64,000 nucleotides of DNA from Nocardioides soli (GTDB lineage: Bacteria > Actinomycetota > Actinomycetes > Propionibacteriales > Nocardioidaceae). The position numbers and the translations under genes are program-made. The stretch's first letter is position 1. Each line of letters starts with the position of its first letter. This document shows positions 22,742 to 31,743 of the stretch, in pieces. The notes below the pieces were generated by a model. It was not told the origin of the DNA. It ran no database searches and saw nothing but the letters and a program-made list of their open reading frames with translations. Location: NCBI RefSeq assembly GCF_014191495.1, contig NZ_JACHWR010000004.1, positions 1 to 64,000 on the forward strand. The letters run 5' to 3'.

Positions 22742-24055
22742 TCAGTCGCCCAGCACCCGGCGCAGGTAGGCGTTCGCGAAGACCCGGTCGGGGTCGAGGC
22801 GGTCGCGGAGCGCGAGGAACTCCTCGAACCGCGGGTACGCCGGGGCGAGATCGGCCGCCGTGCGGGTGTGCACCTTGCCCCAGTGCGGCCGACCGTCGTG
22901 GGCCCGCAGGATCGGCTCGAGCAGCGCGAAGTACGCCAGGTGGTCGGCGTCGCGGTGGGTGTGGAACGCGAGGTACATCGAGTCGCGCCCGGTCGCGGTC
23001 GACAGCGGGACGTCGTCGGCCGGCGCGACCCGGATCTCCACGGGGAAGGTGATGCTCAGGTCGGAGGCCTCGATCGCGGCCCGGACCTCGCGGAGCGCCG
23101 CGAGACCGGCCTCCCGCGGCACGGCGTACTCCATCTCGCGGAAGACGACCGTGCGCGGGGTCACGAAGACCCGGTGCGCGATGTCGCTGTAGGTGCGGGC
23201 CGACAGCAGCCGGCTCGAGACCTGGTTGAACGGCCGGATCGTGCGGGGGAAGCGGTTGGTCAGGCGGTTGGCCGCGCCGAAGACGGTGTTGGACAGGAAC
23301 TCGTCGTCCCACCAGCCGCGCAGCCGCGACAGCGGGGCGGCCTCCGCGAGCGACAGGTCGACCCGGTCGTTGGTCTTGGTCATCAGGCGGTCGGTGTGCG
23401 GGAACCAGTAGGTGTCGACGTGGTGGTGGTCGGCCACCCGCTGGTCGAACCCGTCGAGCGCCTCGTCCCAGCCCATCGGCGTCTCGTGGGCCTCCAGCAC
23501 GAACGCCGGCTCCACGCGGAAGGTGATGGTGGTCAGCACGCCGAGCGCGCCCAGTCCGAGCCGGGCGAACTCGAGCACGTCGGGGTTCTCCTCGGCGGTC
23601 GCACGGACCACCTCGCCGGTGCCGGTGACCAGCTCGAGGCCCGCGATCTGCGCCGAGAGCGAGGCCCAGACGCCGCCGGTGCCGTGGGTGCCGGTCGAGG
23701 TCGCGCCGGCCAGCGTCTGCTCGGCGATGTCGCCCATGTTGTGCAGGCTGAGCCCGAGCACCTCCAGGCCGGCGTTGAGCTCCTTGAGCGGGGTGCCGGC
23801 GAGCGCGGTCGCGGTCATCGCCTCGCGGTCGACCGAGACGATGCCCGACATCGCGCCGGGTCGCAGCATGGTGTGCTCGGGCGCGGAGATGGCGGTGAAG
23901 CTGTGGCCGGTGCCGACCATCTTCAGGGTCGAGCCCTCCGCTCGGGCCCGCTCGACCGCGGCCACCACGGCCGCGGTGTCGGTGGGCTCCTCGACGCGGG
24001 TCGGGCGCGCCGACTCCAGGCCGGACCAGTTCCGCCAGTCGTTGCGCTCAGTCAC
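22742..24055 (-). CDS. FAD-dependent aldonolactone/sugar-alcohol oxidase family
   Basis: A 437-aa flavoprotein. The FAD-binding PCMH domain (about 15-185) has GTGHSFTAIS, with His51 the likely covalent FAD attachment site as in xylitol and aldonolactone oxidases, and STGTHGTGG. The C-terminal ALO domain ends with GRPHWGKVH and FANAYLRRVLG, both characteristic. The likely reaction is oxidation of a sugar lactone or polyol with O2 or another acceptor. The GTG start overlaps the MFS gene stop by 8 bases, so the two are co-translated. Confidence 0.88.
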   Translation of the reverse strand: MTERNDWRNWSGLESARPTRVEEPTDTAAVVAAVERARAEGSTLKMVGTGHSFTAISAPEHTMLRPGAMSGIVSVDREAMTATALAGTPLKELNAGLEVLGLSLHNMGDIAEQTLAGATSTGTHGTGGVWASLSAQIAGLELVTGTGEVVRATAEENPDVLEFARLGLGALGVLTTITFRVEPAFVLEAHETPMGWDEALDGFDQRVADHHHVDTYWFPHTDRLMTKTNDRVDLSLAEAAPLSRLRGWWDDEFLSNTVFGAANRLTNRFPRTIRPFNQVSSRLLSARTYSDIAHRVFVTPRTVVFREMEYAVPREAGLAALREVRAAIEASDLSITFPVEIRVAPADDVPLSTATGRDSMYLAFHTHRDADHLAYFALLEPILRAHDGRPHWGKVHTRTAADLAPAYPRFEEFLALRDRLDPDRVFANAYLRRVLGD

Positions 24056-25256
24056 GGCGCGATCGTAGACCGCGGAGCGAGCCCTCGGGTCGCGGCAGCG
24101 TCTGGGCCGCGATGGCGGCGACCAGGCCGGCCACGACCGAGACGAGGTACGCCGCGGAGGCGCCCTGGTGGTCGACGACCAGGCCGCTGAGGGTGGCGCC
24201 CGGCGCGACCCCGGCGACCAGGCCGGTCTGCATGATCGCCATCCCCTCGGTGAGCCGGCCGGCCGGCACCACGGACTCGGTCAGCGACATGGTCGCGATC
24301 ATCGTCGGCGCGATCGCGAAGCCGGCGACGAAGAGCACGGCGCCCATCACCGGGAGCGAGCCCACGAAGTAGAGGGGCGTCATCGCGCAGGCCATCGCGA
24401 ACGAGCCCCACCGGACCCGGGTCGACGGACCGCGGCGCCAGTGGATCGCACCGGTGATCACGCCCGCGGAGAGGCTGCCGGCGGCCCAGAGCGCGAGGAG
24501 CGCGCCGGAGACCGCCTTGTGGCCCTTCTCCTCGGCGAAGGCCACCGTCGTCACCTCGGCGGCGCCGAAGAGCACGCCGAGCGCCGCGCAGACGACCGCC
24601 AGGGGGATGACCGCGCGCCACGGCATCGACGGGCGCGGCCCGGCGCCGTCGTCGCGCGGCTGGGCCGGCGGCGCGGTCGAGGTCTGGGCGCTGAAGGTCA
24701 GCGTGCCCGCGACGCAGGCCACCACGGCGATCACCAGGCCGGCCACCGGGTGCCAGCTCGTGGCCAGCACGGCCACCAGGATCGGCCCGAGGATGAACAC
24801 GGCCTCGTCGAGCACCGCCTCGAGTGCGAACGCCGTCTGCACGTCGGACGGCTGGTCGAGCACGTGCGACCACCGGGCGCGGACCGCGGAGCCGACCTGC
24901 GGCAGGAAGGCGCCGCCGATCGCCGCGAAGACGTACGTCGTGACGATCGGCCATCCGGCCTGCACCGAGGTGACGAGCAGGGAGATCGACACCCCGAAGC
25001 TGATGCTGGCGACGGCCAGCACCCGCCCCTGGCCGAGCCGGTCCAGCAGCCGGCCCTGGAGGATCGCGAAGCCCGCGTTGGAGACCATGTACGCCGCCGA
25101 GACCGCGCCGGCCACGCCGTACCTGCCGGTCGCCGCCGAGACCAGCAGCACGATGCCGAGGCCGACCATCGAGATCGGGAGCCTCGCGATCAGCGCCGTC
25201 GACGACATCTTCAGGGCGCCGGGCGCGCTGAGGATCCGGCGATAGGACGTGAACAT
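24048..25256 (-). CDS. MFS transporter
   Basis: A 402-aa protein with 12 predicted membrane segments. Features include the loop LQGRLLDRLGQGRVL (motif A-like) and LEAVLDEAVFILGPILVAVL. It resembles actinobacterial MFS proteins of unknown substrate. The chosen start is ATG 25256 (MFTSYRRIL). The much longer frame upstream runs antisense to hemH. It is in an operon with the overlapping flavin oxidase, so it may import that enzyme's substrate. Confidence 0.82.
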   Translation of the reverse strand: MFTSYRRILSAPGALKMSSTALIARLPISMVGLGIVLLVSAATGRYGVAGAVSAAYMVSNAGFAILQGRLLDRLGQGRVLAVASISFGVSISLLVTSVQAGWPIVTTYVFAAIGGAFLPQVGSAVRARWSHVLDQPSDVQTAFALEAVLDEAVFILGPILVAVLATSWHPVAGLVIAVVACVAGTLTFSAQTSTAPPAQPRDDGAGPRPSMPWRAVIPLAVVCAALGVLFGAAEVTTVAFAEEKGHKAVSGALLALWAAGSLSAGVITGAIHWRRGPSTRVRWGSFAMACAMTPLYFVGSLPVMGAVLFVAGFAIAPTMIATMSLTESVVPAGRLTEGMAIMQTGLVAGVAPGATLSGLVVDHQGASAAYLVSVVAGLVAAIAAQTLPRPEGSLRGLRSRRD

Positions 25257-25313
25257 CAGCCGTGACGCTATCGGTGGCCGACGACCCCGGACGAATCGAT
25301 ATCCGTCCATTCC

Positions 25314-25319
25314 TAGGAT
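25314..25319 (+). promoter_or_regulatory. -10 box TAGGAT before hemH
   Basis: Ends 7 bases before the ATG of hemH, with no RBS between; a leaderless promoter is likely. Confidence 0.5.
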
Positions 25320-25326
25320 TGACGAC

Positions 25327-26418
25327 ATGAGCCCCGATCCGAGCCCGTACGACGCCGTGCTGCTGGTCTCGTTCGGAGGCCCCGAGAAGCCCGAGGACGT
25401 GGTGCCCTTCCTGGAGAACGTGACCCGCGGCCGGGGCATCCCGCGCGAGCGGCTCGAGGAGGTCGGGCAGCACTACTACGCCTTCGGCGGGCGGTCGCCG
25501 ATCAACGACCAGAACCGCGCCTTCCTCGCCGCGCTGCGCGAGGACCTCGCCGGGGCCGGGATCGACCTGCCCGTCTACTGGGGCAACCGAAACTGGGACC
25601 CCTACCTGACCGACACGGTGCGGCAGATGGCGGCCGACGGGGTGACCCGCGCGGCCTGCTTCGTGACCAGTGCGTACTCGTCGTACTCCTCGTGCCGGCA
25701 GTACCGCGAGAACCTCTACGACGCGGTCGCCGAGGTGCCGGGCGCGCCGGTGCTCGACAAGCTGCGCCTCTACTTCAACCACCCCGGCTTCGTGGAGCCG
25801 GCCGTCGACGCGACGCTGGCGGCGCTCGCCGACCTCCCCGACGACGTACGGGAGGGGGCGCACCTCGCGTTCGTGACCCACTCGATCCCGGACGCGATGA
25901 ACGACGGCAGCGGACCGGAGTCCGGGGCGTACGTCGAGCAGCACCGCAGCGTGATGACCGAGGTCGTCGAGCGGGTCCGGCAGGAGACCGGGCGGCGGCA
26001 TCCGCACGCGCTCGTCTACTGCTCGCGGTCGGGGGCGCCCCACGTCCCGTGGCTGGAGCCGGACGTCAACGACCACCTCGCGCAGCTGCACGCCGACGGG
26101 GCACCCGCGGTGGTGATGGTGCCGATCGGGTTCGTCTCCGACCACATGGAGGTCGTCTACGACCTCGACACCGAGGCGCTGGCGACCGCGGAGAAGCTCG
26201 GCCTTCCGGCCACGCGCGCGGCGACCGCGGGCCTCGACCCCCGGCTGGTCGCGGCGGTCCGCGACCTGCTGCTCGAGCGGGCGGCCGTCGAGCGCGGCGA
26301 GGATGTCGCCCGGGCGAGCGTCGGCGGCTACCCGGCGTGCTGGGACCGCTGTCCGGTCGGCTGCTGCCCCAACCCGCGCGCCCCCGAGCGGCCCGCGCTG
26401 GCGGGCGCCGACACGTGA
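25327..26418 (+). CDS. hemH: ferrochelatase (coproporphyrin III type)
   Basis: A 363-aa chelatase inserting Fe2+ into the porphyrin. It starts with YDAVLLVSFGGPEKPEDV and contains the conserved FVTHSIPDAM, PIGFVSDHMEVVYDLD and VYWGNRNWDPYL. The C-terminus has a Cys cluster, CWDRCPVGCC, matching the [2Fe-2S] ligands of actinobacterial ferrochelatases (with an internal Cys). Actinobacteria use the coproporphyrin-dependent route, so CpfC activity is expected. Its stop overlaps the next gene (GTGA). Confidence 0.95.
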   Translation: MSPDPSPYDAVLLVSFGGPEKPEDVVPFLENVTRGRGIPRERLEEVGQHYYAFGGRSPINDQNRAFLAALREDLAGAGIDLPVYWGNRNWDPYLTDTVRQMAADGVTRAACFVTSAYSSYSSCRQYRENLYDAVAEVPGAPVLDKLRLYFNHPGFVEPAVDATLAALADLPDDVREGAHLAFVTHSIPDAMNDGSGPESGAYVEQHRSVMTEVVERVRQETGRRHPHALVYCSRSGAPHVPWLEPDVNDHLAQLHADGAPAVVMVPIGFVSDHMEVVYDLDTEALATAEKLGLPATRAATAGLDPRLVAAVRDLLLERAAVERGEDVARASVGGYPACWDRCPVGCCPNPRAPERPALAGADT

Positions 26419-27236
26419 GTGCCGCCTCCAGTCGCGATCTCGCCGCCCTCGCGCTGGCCCTGGCCCGCGAGGCCGCCGAGCTGGTTCGCGAGCGGGCGCG
26501 CGGCCAGGTCACGGTCGCCGCGGTGAAGTCGAGCGACATCGACGTGGTCACCGAGGCCGACCGGGCCAGCGAGGCGCTGATCCGCGCTCGGCTGCGGGAG
26601 GCCCGGCCCGACGACGCCTTCCTCGGCGAGGAGGGTGCCGACCTCGCGGGCAGCAGCGGGGTCCGGTGGATCGTGGACCCGATCGACGGCACGGTGAACT
26701 TCCTCTACGGCATCCCGCAGTACGCCGTCTCGATCGCGGCCGAGCGCGACGGCGAGGTCGTGGCCGGCGCGGTGATCGACGTGCAGGGGCGCACCGAGTA
26801 CGTCGGGCACGCCGCCGACGACGGCCACCCCGCCACGGCGACCCGCGACGGGGCGCCGATCGCGGTGCGCGGCCCGGCCCCGATGGCCGAGCGGCTGGTG
26901 GCCACCGGCTTCTCCTACGACCGCCGGGTGCGGGTGCTCCAGGCCGAGGCGGTGACCCGGCTGCTCCCGCACGTGCGCGACGTACGGCGCCTCGGGTCGT
27001 GCGCGCTCGACCTCTGCCTGGTCGCCGACGGGCGGATGGACGGCTACGTCGAGGAGGGCGTGAACCCCTGGGACCACGCCGCCGCAGGCCTGATCGCCCG
27101 CATCGCCGGCGCCCGGACCCACCTCGAGATCGGCGCCGGCGGACTCGACCTGCTGGTGTGCGCGCCCGGCCACGGCTTCGACGAGTTCCTGGCCGCCGTC
27201 CGGGCCGCCGGATTCTCACCCATTTCGGGGGAATAG
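26415..27236 (+). CDS. inositol monophosphatase family protein (SuhB-like)
   Basis: A 273-aa Mg2+-dependent phosphatase. All core motifs are intact: FLGEEGADL (metal Glu), WIVDPIDGTVNF (metal and catalytic Asp pair), and the late NPWDHAAAGLI. It probably hydrolyses inositol-1-phosphate for inositol and mycothiol supply, though other sugar phosphates are possible. Its GTG overlaps the hemH stop. In M. tuberculosis suhB also opens the conserved block that continues with DUF4193 and dut. Confidence 0.9.
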   Translation: MSAASSRDLAALALALAREAAELVRERARGQVTVAAVKSSDIDVVTEADRASEALIRARLREARPDDAFLGEEGADLAGSSGVRWIVDPIDGTVNFLYGIPQYAVSIAAERDGEVVAGAVIDVQGRTEYVGHAADDGHPATATRDGAPIAVRGPAPMAERLVATGFSYDRRVRVLQAEAVTRLLPHVRDVRRLGSCALDLCLVADGRMDGYVEEGVNPWDHAAAGLIARIAGARTHLEIGAGGLDLLVCAPGHGFDEFLAAVRAAGFSPISGE

Positions 27237-27394
27237 CGGTTGGTCACCTGATGTTCATCTGCCGCAGCGGCATAGCGGTGTGCGCTTTGGATCGTTCATG
27301 GTGCACAATCTGGCGCCGACCCCGGTGGGCCGACGGACGAGACGAAGAACGTGCGAGGTTGTGGGCCCAGCACACCTCGGAGATGGAGTGACAG

Positions 27395-27685
27395 ATGGCG
27401 ACCGACTACGACGCACCGCGCAAGACCGAGGAAGACCAGTCCGAGGAGAGCATCGAAGAGCTCAAGGCGCGTCGTCACGACAAGAACTCCGGGAAGGTCG
27501 ACGAGGACGAGGCGGAAGCCGCCGAGTCCTTCGAGCTCCCCGGCGCCGACCTCTCCCACGAGGAGCTGGCGGTCGAGGTGAAGCCCAAGCAGGAGGACGA
27601 GTTCACCTGCATGAGCTGCTTCCTGGTCCACCACCGCAGTCAGCTGGCGGACCCGAAGAAGATGATCTGCAAGGACTGCGCGTGA
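27395..27685 (+). CDS. DUF4193 family protein
   Basis: A 96-aa acidic protein with a C-terminal zinc-knuckle-like pair, Cys in FTCMSCFLVHHRSQL and MICKDCA. Residues 10-75 are rich in Glu, Asp and Lys and probably disordered. DUF4193 proteins are conserved in actinobacteria with unknown role; the CxxC pairs suggest a zinc ribbon. It has its own leader of ~155 bases (27237-27394), in which only weak promoter-like sequence is seen. Confidence 0.88.
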   Translation: MATDYDAPRKTEEDQSEESIEELKARRHDKNSGKVDEDEAEAAESFELPGADLSHEELAVEVKPKQEDEFTCMSCFLVHHRSQLADPKKMICKDCA

Positions 27686-27702
27686 GCGTGTGAGCGCCGA
27701 CC

Positions 27703-27741
27703 CGGCGCAGGGTGACCATGGTTCAGGGTCACGCTGCGCCG
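27703..27741. terminator. first hairpin after DUF4193
   Basis: Arms CGGCGCAG-GGTGACC and GGTCAC-GCTGCGCCG pair with a small bulge around an 8-base loop, just after the stop codon. Confidence 0.5.
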
Positions 27742-27778
27742 GCTCGCGGGTCAATCTGCGCCGACTCGGCGTGGACGT

Positions 27779-27816
27779 GAGCAGGGCCGCAACCCGCGAG
27801 GGTTGCGGCCCTGCTC
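27779..27816. terminator. 17-bp GNRA-loop terminator hairpin between convergent genes
   Basis: A perfect 17-bp stem (GAGCAGGGCCGCAACCC and its complement) is closed by a GCGA tetraloop. It lies between the convergent DUF4193 and DUF4235 genes and has no T-run. Confidence 0.75.
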
Positions 27817-27866
27817 CGTCTGCGCTCTGTCTGCGCTGCGTCTGCGGGCGGCCTTGAGGTGGGCGC

Positions 27867-28163
27867 TCAGGCCCGCTGCGCGTCGCGCTGCAGGTCGGGC
27901 GGCAGGTGGCCGGTCGACCGGGCGTAGTAGGAGGCGGCGCGGCGCTGCGCGAGCATCCGGGCCAGCCCGACGGCGACGCCGCTGGCCACCGCCCAGGTGA
28001 CGGCCTCCCAGATGTCGACGTCGGGATCGGCGGGGTTCTCCGGGGGCTTCTTGCCGGTCGCGAGCGTCCACGACTTGTCGAGCGTCTTCTTCGCCACGGC
28101 CGCCGCGGTCAACGCCGAGGCCAGCGAGAAGGCCGTCCAGATCTTCGATCCACCTTCAGCCAT
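27867..28163 (-). CDS. DUF4235 membrane protein
   Basis: A 98-aa protein with two hydrophobic segments (about 8-26 and 50-70) separated by a Lys/Pro-rich loop (KKPPENPADPD), ending in a basic/polar tail. It matches DUF4235, small actinobacterial membrane proteins of unknown function. TACTGT lies 6 bases before the ATG, suggesting a leaderless mRNA. Confidence 0.8.
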   Translation of the reverse strand: MAEGGSKIWTAFSLASALTAAAVAKKTLDKSWTLATGKKPPENPADPDVDIWEAVTWAVASGVAVGLARMLAQRRAASYYARSTGHLPPDLQRDAQRA

Positions 28164-28186
28164 GCGCGAACAGTACCCAGCGCGGC

Positions 28187-28654
28187 TCAGCCGCGAACCG
28201 ACTGTCCCAGCGCCGTCAGCGCCCGCGCGAGCTCCTCGGGGCGTCGGGAGGAGACCAGCCAGTACGGCGTCGGGTCGGCCGGGTCGAGGATCTCGACCCG
28301 GACCGCGCGCTTGAGGTAGGGCCGCAGCATCAGGTAGGCCCGGGCGTCGGCCTCCCGCCCGGCGGTGCGCCGCGTCTGGTCGGCGTCGAGGGCGGTCGCC
28401 GCGCCGACGTACCCCGCGGCGATGTGCGCCCGGCCGGCGCGGAAGGTCGCGCCGTCGACGCTGATCCGGGGGTTGCCGTAGGACCACAGCCCGCCGAAGA
28501 GCCCGGCGAGCGCGATCGCGGTGACCACCCAGGCCGCCGGCCCCGGGACCGCCACGACCACCGCCAGCCACAGGGTCGCGACCAGCATCGTGCCCTGGAC
28601 CCACCAGCGCAGCGGGACGCCGAGGCGCTCGGTGTAGGTGGGGCTCGCGGTCAC
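28187..28654 (-). CDS. DUF3093 membrane protein
   Basis: A 155-aa protein with two membrane helices near the N-terminus (about 20-38 and 41-57). A soluble domain follows, with YLMLRPYLKRAVRVEI and PYWLVSSRRPEELARAL. DUF3093 proteins are found next to dut in many actinobacteria. Function is unknown. A GTG start with CAGGAT 6 bases upstream. It is divergent from dut. Confidence 0.85.
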   Translation of the reverse strand: MTASPTYTERLGVPLRWWVQGTMLVATLWLAVVVAVPGPAAWVVTAIALAGLFGGLWSYGNPRISVDGATFRAGRAHIAAGYVGAATALDADQTRRTAGREADARAYLMLRPYLKRAVRVEILDPADPTPYWLVSSRRPEELARALTALGQSVRG

Positions 28655-28692
28655 GGCAGAATCCTGTCATTGGTCCTCGCGGCACGGCCCGG

Positions 28693-28698
28693 TAGGGT
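28693..28698 (+). promoter_or_regulatory. -10 box TAGGGT before dut
   Basis: Ends 8 bases before the GTG start of dut; leaderless arrangement. Confidence 0.45.
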
Positions 28699-28706
28699 CC
28701 CGCGAC

Positions 28707-29180
28707 GTGATCGATAGCCCGCTCGAGGTGCTCATCCAGCGCCTCGACCCCGACCTGCCGCCGCCCGCCTACGCCCATCCCGGCGACGCCGGGGCCGACC
28801 TGGTCACCACGGTCGACGTGACGCTGGCGCCGGGGGAGCGGGCGATGGTCCCGACGGGGATCGCGCTCGCGCTGCCCGAGGGGTACGTCGCGCTGGTGCA
28901 CCCCCGCTCGGGCCTGGCCGCGCGGCACGGGCTCTCGATCGTCAACACGCCCGGCACCATCGACGCGGGCTACCGCGGCGAGGTCAAGGTGATGTTGATC
29001 AACCACGACCCGGTCGAGTCGATCGAGCTGCGCCGGGGCGACCGGATCGCGCAGCTGGTGGTCCAGCGGTTCGAGCGCGCGGCGTTCGTGGAAGTGGCCG
29101 CACTTCCGGAGTCGGTGCGTGGGTCCGGGGGCTACGGTTCTACCGGAGGGTTCCAGTCGAACGTGAGCGAGAGTGAGTAG
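28707..29180 (+). CDS. dut: dUTP diphosphatase
   Basis: A 157-aa trimeric dUTPase that converts dUTP to dUMP and pyrophosphate, keeping uracil out of DNA. All five motifs are seen: PGDAGADL, HPRSGLAARHGLSI, GTIDAGYRGEVKV, RGDRIAQLV and the flexible C-terminal GSGGYGSTG. Length is normal. It leads a run of same-strand genes (DUF3710, OB-fold, DUF3159) with tiny gaps or overlaps. Confidence 0.96.
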   Translation: MIDSPLEVLIQRLDPDLPPPAYAHPGDAGADLVTTVDVTLAPGERAMVPTGIALALPEGYVALVHPRSGLAARHGLSIVNTPGTIDAGYRGEVKVMLINHDPVESIELRRGDRIAQLVVQRFERAAFVEVAALPESVRGSGGYGSTGGFQSNVSESE

Positions 29181-29186
29181 GTCCGC

Positions 29187-29858
29187 GTGAAGTTCCGCCG
29201 CAAGTCCGCCGAGACCGAGGCGACCGTCGACCCGACAGCCGACCGGCCCTTCGACGAGGCCGCCGCTGCCGTCGTCGACGAGGCCGACGCGTCGGTGGCC
29301 GGTCCCCGGGACATCGACGACCTCGAGGACGACGACCTCGAGGACGGCGAGCGCGTCGACCTGGGGTCGCTGGTCCTGACCGCGGTCGACGGGCTGGAGA
29401 TCCGCCTCCAGGTCGACGAGTCGACCGAGCAGGTGCAGTCCGTGCTGCACGCCGGGGCCGAGGGCGCCGTCGAGCTGCGCGCCTTCGCGGCCCCCCGCAA
29501 CGGGGACCTCTGGGCGGAGGTCCGGCCCCGGATCGCCGCCGAGTTCGCCCAGCGCGGTGGCACGGCCAGCGAGCGCGAGGGCCGCTACGGCACCGAGCTG
29601 GACTGCCAGATCACCGTGCGCACCGAGGACGGGCGCACCGCCACCCAGCCGTCGCGGGTGGTCGGCATCAACGGCCCGCGGTGGATGCTGCGGGCCACGT
29701 TCCTGGGCCGCCCGGCCGTCGAGCCGGACGCCGAGGGCCCCTGGGACGCCGCGATCGAGGCCACCGTCGTACGCCGCGGCGCCCAGGCGATGCCCGCCGG
29801 TGCGGAGCTGCCGCTCACGCTGCCCCCGCGGGACCGCCTGATCCGCCGACAGGCCTAG
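29187..29858 (+). CDS. DUF3710 family protein
   Basis: A 223-aa soluble protein. The first 60 residues are acidic and low-complexity (IDDLEDDDLEDGE). The conserved domain follows, with HAGAEGAVELRAFAAPRNGD, WAEVRPRIAAEF and the invariant-looking VVGINGPRWMLRATFLG. DUF3710 is an actinobacterial family of unknown function, usually just downstream of dut, as here (6-base gap). The start is GTG. Confidence 0.88.
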   Translation: MKFRRKSAETEATVDPTADRPFDEAAAAVVDEADASVAGPRDIDDLEDDDLEDGERVDLGSLVLTAVDGLEIRLQVDESTEQVQSVLHAGAEGAVELRAFAAPRNGDLWAEVRPRIAAEFAQRGGTASEREGRYGTELDCQITVRTEDGRTATQPSRVVGINGPRWMLRATFLGRPAVEPDAEGPWDAAIEATVVRRGAQAMPAGAELPLTLPPRDRLIRRQA

Positions 29859-29862
29859 TCCG

Positions 29863-30225
29863 ATGAGCGAGAAGGGCAGGCTGCGCCGCACGATCAGCCG
29901 GTGGGCCAACACCACCGACCAGGAGGTGCGCGACCTGCGGAAGACCCACGCCGAGGGCGGCTACGAGCGCGTCGGCGAGGCCCCCGACCGGGAGCGGGTC
30001 CGGCTCCGCGGCACCCTGCAGACGGTGACGCTGCGCCCGCGCGGCGGCGTGCCCGCGCTGGAGGCCGAGCTCTCCGACGGCACCGGCACGATCACGGTCG
30101 TGTGGCTGGGTCGGCGCCGGATCTCCGGGATCGCGCCGGGTCGGTCGCTGTCGGTGCAGGGCCGGATCGGCCAGCACGACGGGCAGCGGATCCTCTTCAA
30201 CCCGCGCTACGAGCTGATCCCGTGA
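29863..30225 (+). CDS. OB-fold nucleic-acid-binding protein
   Basis: A 120-aa protein. A basic N-terminal helix (residues 1-30) is followed by a RecG/RecO-like OB-fold: VRLRGTLQTVTLRPR, ALEAELSDGTGTITVVWLGR, SVQGRIGQHDGQRILFNPRY. The fold suggests single-strand DNA or RNA binding. Partner unknown. It is embedded in the dut-DUF3710-DUF3159 operon. Confidence 0.85.
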   Translation: MSEKGRLRRTISRWANTTDQEVRDLRKTHAEGGYERVGEAPDRERVRLRGTLQTVTLRPRGGVPALEAELSDGTGTITVVWLGRRRISGIAPGRSLSVQGRIGQHDGQRILFNPRYELIP

Positions 30226-30950
30226 CCCCAGCCGAGCCCGTGCGGCCCGAGCCCGCGACGCCCGTCGCCGGCGTCGAGACCGTCGAGGCCCTGGTGCGGA
30301 CCCAGATGTCCAAGGCGCTGGGCGGCCGTCGGGGCATGATCGAGGCGGCCGTCCCGACGATCGTGTTCACGGCACTGTGGCTGACGACGCGGGAGATGCG
30401 GCTCGCGCTCGGCGTGAGCGTCGCGGCGGCGGTGACGCTGCTCGCGGTCCGGCTCGTGCAGCGCACGACCGTGCAGTTCGTGCTCAACGCGCTCTTCGGC
30501 ATCGGCATCGGCTGGCTCTTCGTCACGATCTCGGCGCGGCAGGGCGGCAGCGAGGACGACCAGGCGCTGGCGTACTTCCTGCCCGGCATCCTCTACAACG
30601 CCGGCTACTCCGTGATCCTCGCGGCGACCTGCCTGGTCGGCTGGCCGCTGGTCGGGTTCATGGTCGGCAGCGTCACCGGCGACCCGACGGCGTGGCACCG
30701 GGACCGGCAGGTGGTGCGCCTGTGCGCCCTGTTGACCTGGCTGCTCGCCGTACCCTGCGCGCTCCGGGTGCTCGTCCAGGGGCCGATCTGGCTGGCCGGC
30801 AAGTCGGCCGCGATCGACCCCGACTCCGCGATCGCCGCCCTCGGCGTCCTGAAGATCGCGATGGGCTGGCCGCTCCAGCTGGCCGCGCTCGCCGCCATGG
30901 TCTGGGTCCTCTCCCGCAACCACACGCCTGTGCAACGCAGCGCCGCGTGA
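30222..30950 (+). CDS. DUF3159 membrane protein
   Basis: A 242-aa integral membrane protein with about six hydrophobic segments. The conserved stretches ALGGRRGMIEAAVPTIVFT and FLPGILYNAGYSVILAATCLVGWPL are DUF3159 hallmarks. Actinobacteria-specific, function unknown. The GTG start overlaps the OB-fold stop (GTGA). The last gene of the dut operon. Confidence 0.88.
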   Translation: MTPAEPVRPEPATPVAGVETVEALVRTQMSKALGGRRGMIEAAVPTIVFTALWLTTREMRLALGVSVAAAVTLLAVRLVQRTTVQFVLNALFGIGIGWLFVTISARQGGSEDDQALAYFLPGILYNAGYSVILAATCLVGWPLVGFMVGSVTGDPTAWHRDRQVVRLCALLTWLLAVPCALRVLVQGPIWLAGKSAAIDPDSAIAALGVLKIAMGWPLQLAALAAMVWVLSRNHTPVQRSAA

Positions 30951-31064
30951 GGAACGAACGCGGCGTGTGGGCGTTGCCAGGTTGAGCAAGCCTCGCGACC
31001 GAGGGACCAGGTCGCGAACAGGCGCGTCGAAGCCCGGTGACTGTCCGCGCCGACCTGGTCTGTC

Positions 31065-31736
31065 TCAGCCCCCGTGGGCGGAGGGGGCGAGGAGCCGCTC
31101 GAGGTTCTCCTCGACGTCGGCGGGTACGACGAACAGCAGCTCGTCGCCGGCCTCGACGGGCTGGTCGTCGTCGGGCACGTAGACCTGGCCGTCGCGCAGG
31201 ATGGTGACCAGCGCGCAGTTCTCGGGGAAGGGGATCAGGCCGGCCGGCTTGCCGACGTACGGCGAGTCCGCGGGCAGCGTCATCTCGACCAGGTTGGCGT
31301 TGCCCTGGCGGAAGGTGAACAGCCGCACCAGGTCGCCGACCGTGACGGCCTCCTCGACCAGTGCCGACATGATGCGCGGGGTCGAGACGTTGACGTCGAC
31401 GCCCCACGCCTCGGTGAACAGCCACTCGTTGTTCGGGTGGTTGACCCGGCCGACCGTCCGCGGCACCCCGAACTCGGTCTTGGCGAGCAGCGAGGTCACG
31501 AGGTTGACCTTGTCGTCGCCGGTCGCGGCGATCACGACGTCGCAGCGGTCCAGCCGGGCCTCCTCGAGCGAGGACAGCTCGCAGGAGTCGGCCAGCAGCC
31601 ACTCGGCATCGGGGACTCGCTCGGGCTTGATCGCCTCGGGGTTCTTGTCGATGAGCAGCACCTGGTGGCCGTTGTGCATCAGCTCGCGGGCGATCGAGCG
31701 TCCGACGGCGCCGGCACCGGCGATGGCGACTCGCAT
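31065..31736 (-). CDS. ceoC: TrkA-type K+ regulator CeoC
   Basis: A 223-aa cytoplasmic potassium-uptake regulator. RCK_N Rossmann domain (1-125): MRVAIAGAGAVGRSIAREL, then the acidic ribose-binding LLIDKNPEAI and DVVIAATGDDKVN. RCK_C domain (about 140-220): NLVEMTLPADSPYVGKPAG. It lies 7 bases after the second TrkA gene, the same ceoB-ceoC order as in mycobacteria. It likely binds NAD(H) and possibly c-di-AMP, controlling the adjacent K+ transporter. Confidence 0.9.
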   Translation of the reverse strand: MRVAIAGAGAVGRSIARELMHNGHQVLLIDKNPEAIKPERVPDAEWLLADSCELSSLEEARLDRCDVVIAATGDDKVNLVTSLLAKTEFGVPRTVGRVNHPNNEWLFTEAWGVDVNVSTPRIMSALVEEAVTVGDLVRLFTFRQGNANLVEMTLPADSPYVGKPAGLIPFPENCALVTILRDGQVYVPDDDQPVEAGDELLFVVPADVEENLERLLAPSAHGG

Positions 31737-31743
31737 GGGGTCC

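Noticed and set aside
22868..24190. Long plus-strand frame antisense to the FAD oxidase, and similar frames opposite P55, MFS, K+ transporter, MMPL and AfsR-like genes
   Set aside because: Their translations are Arg/Gly/Asp-rich mirror images of the real genes, with no domains or plausible starts.
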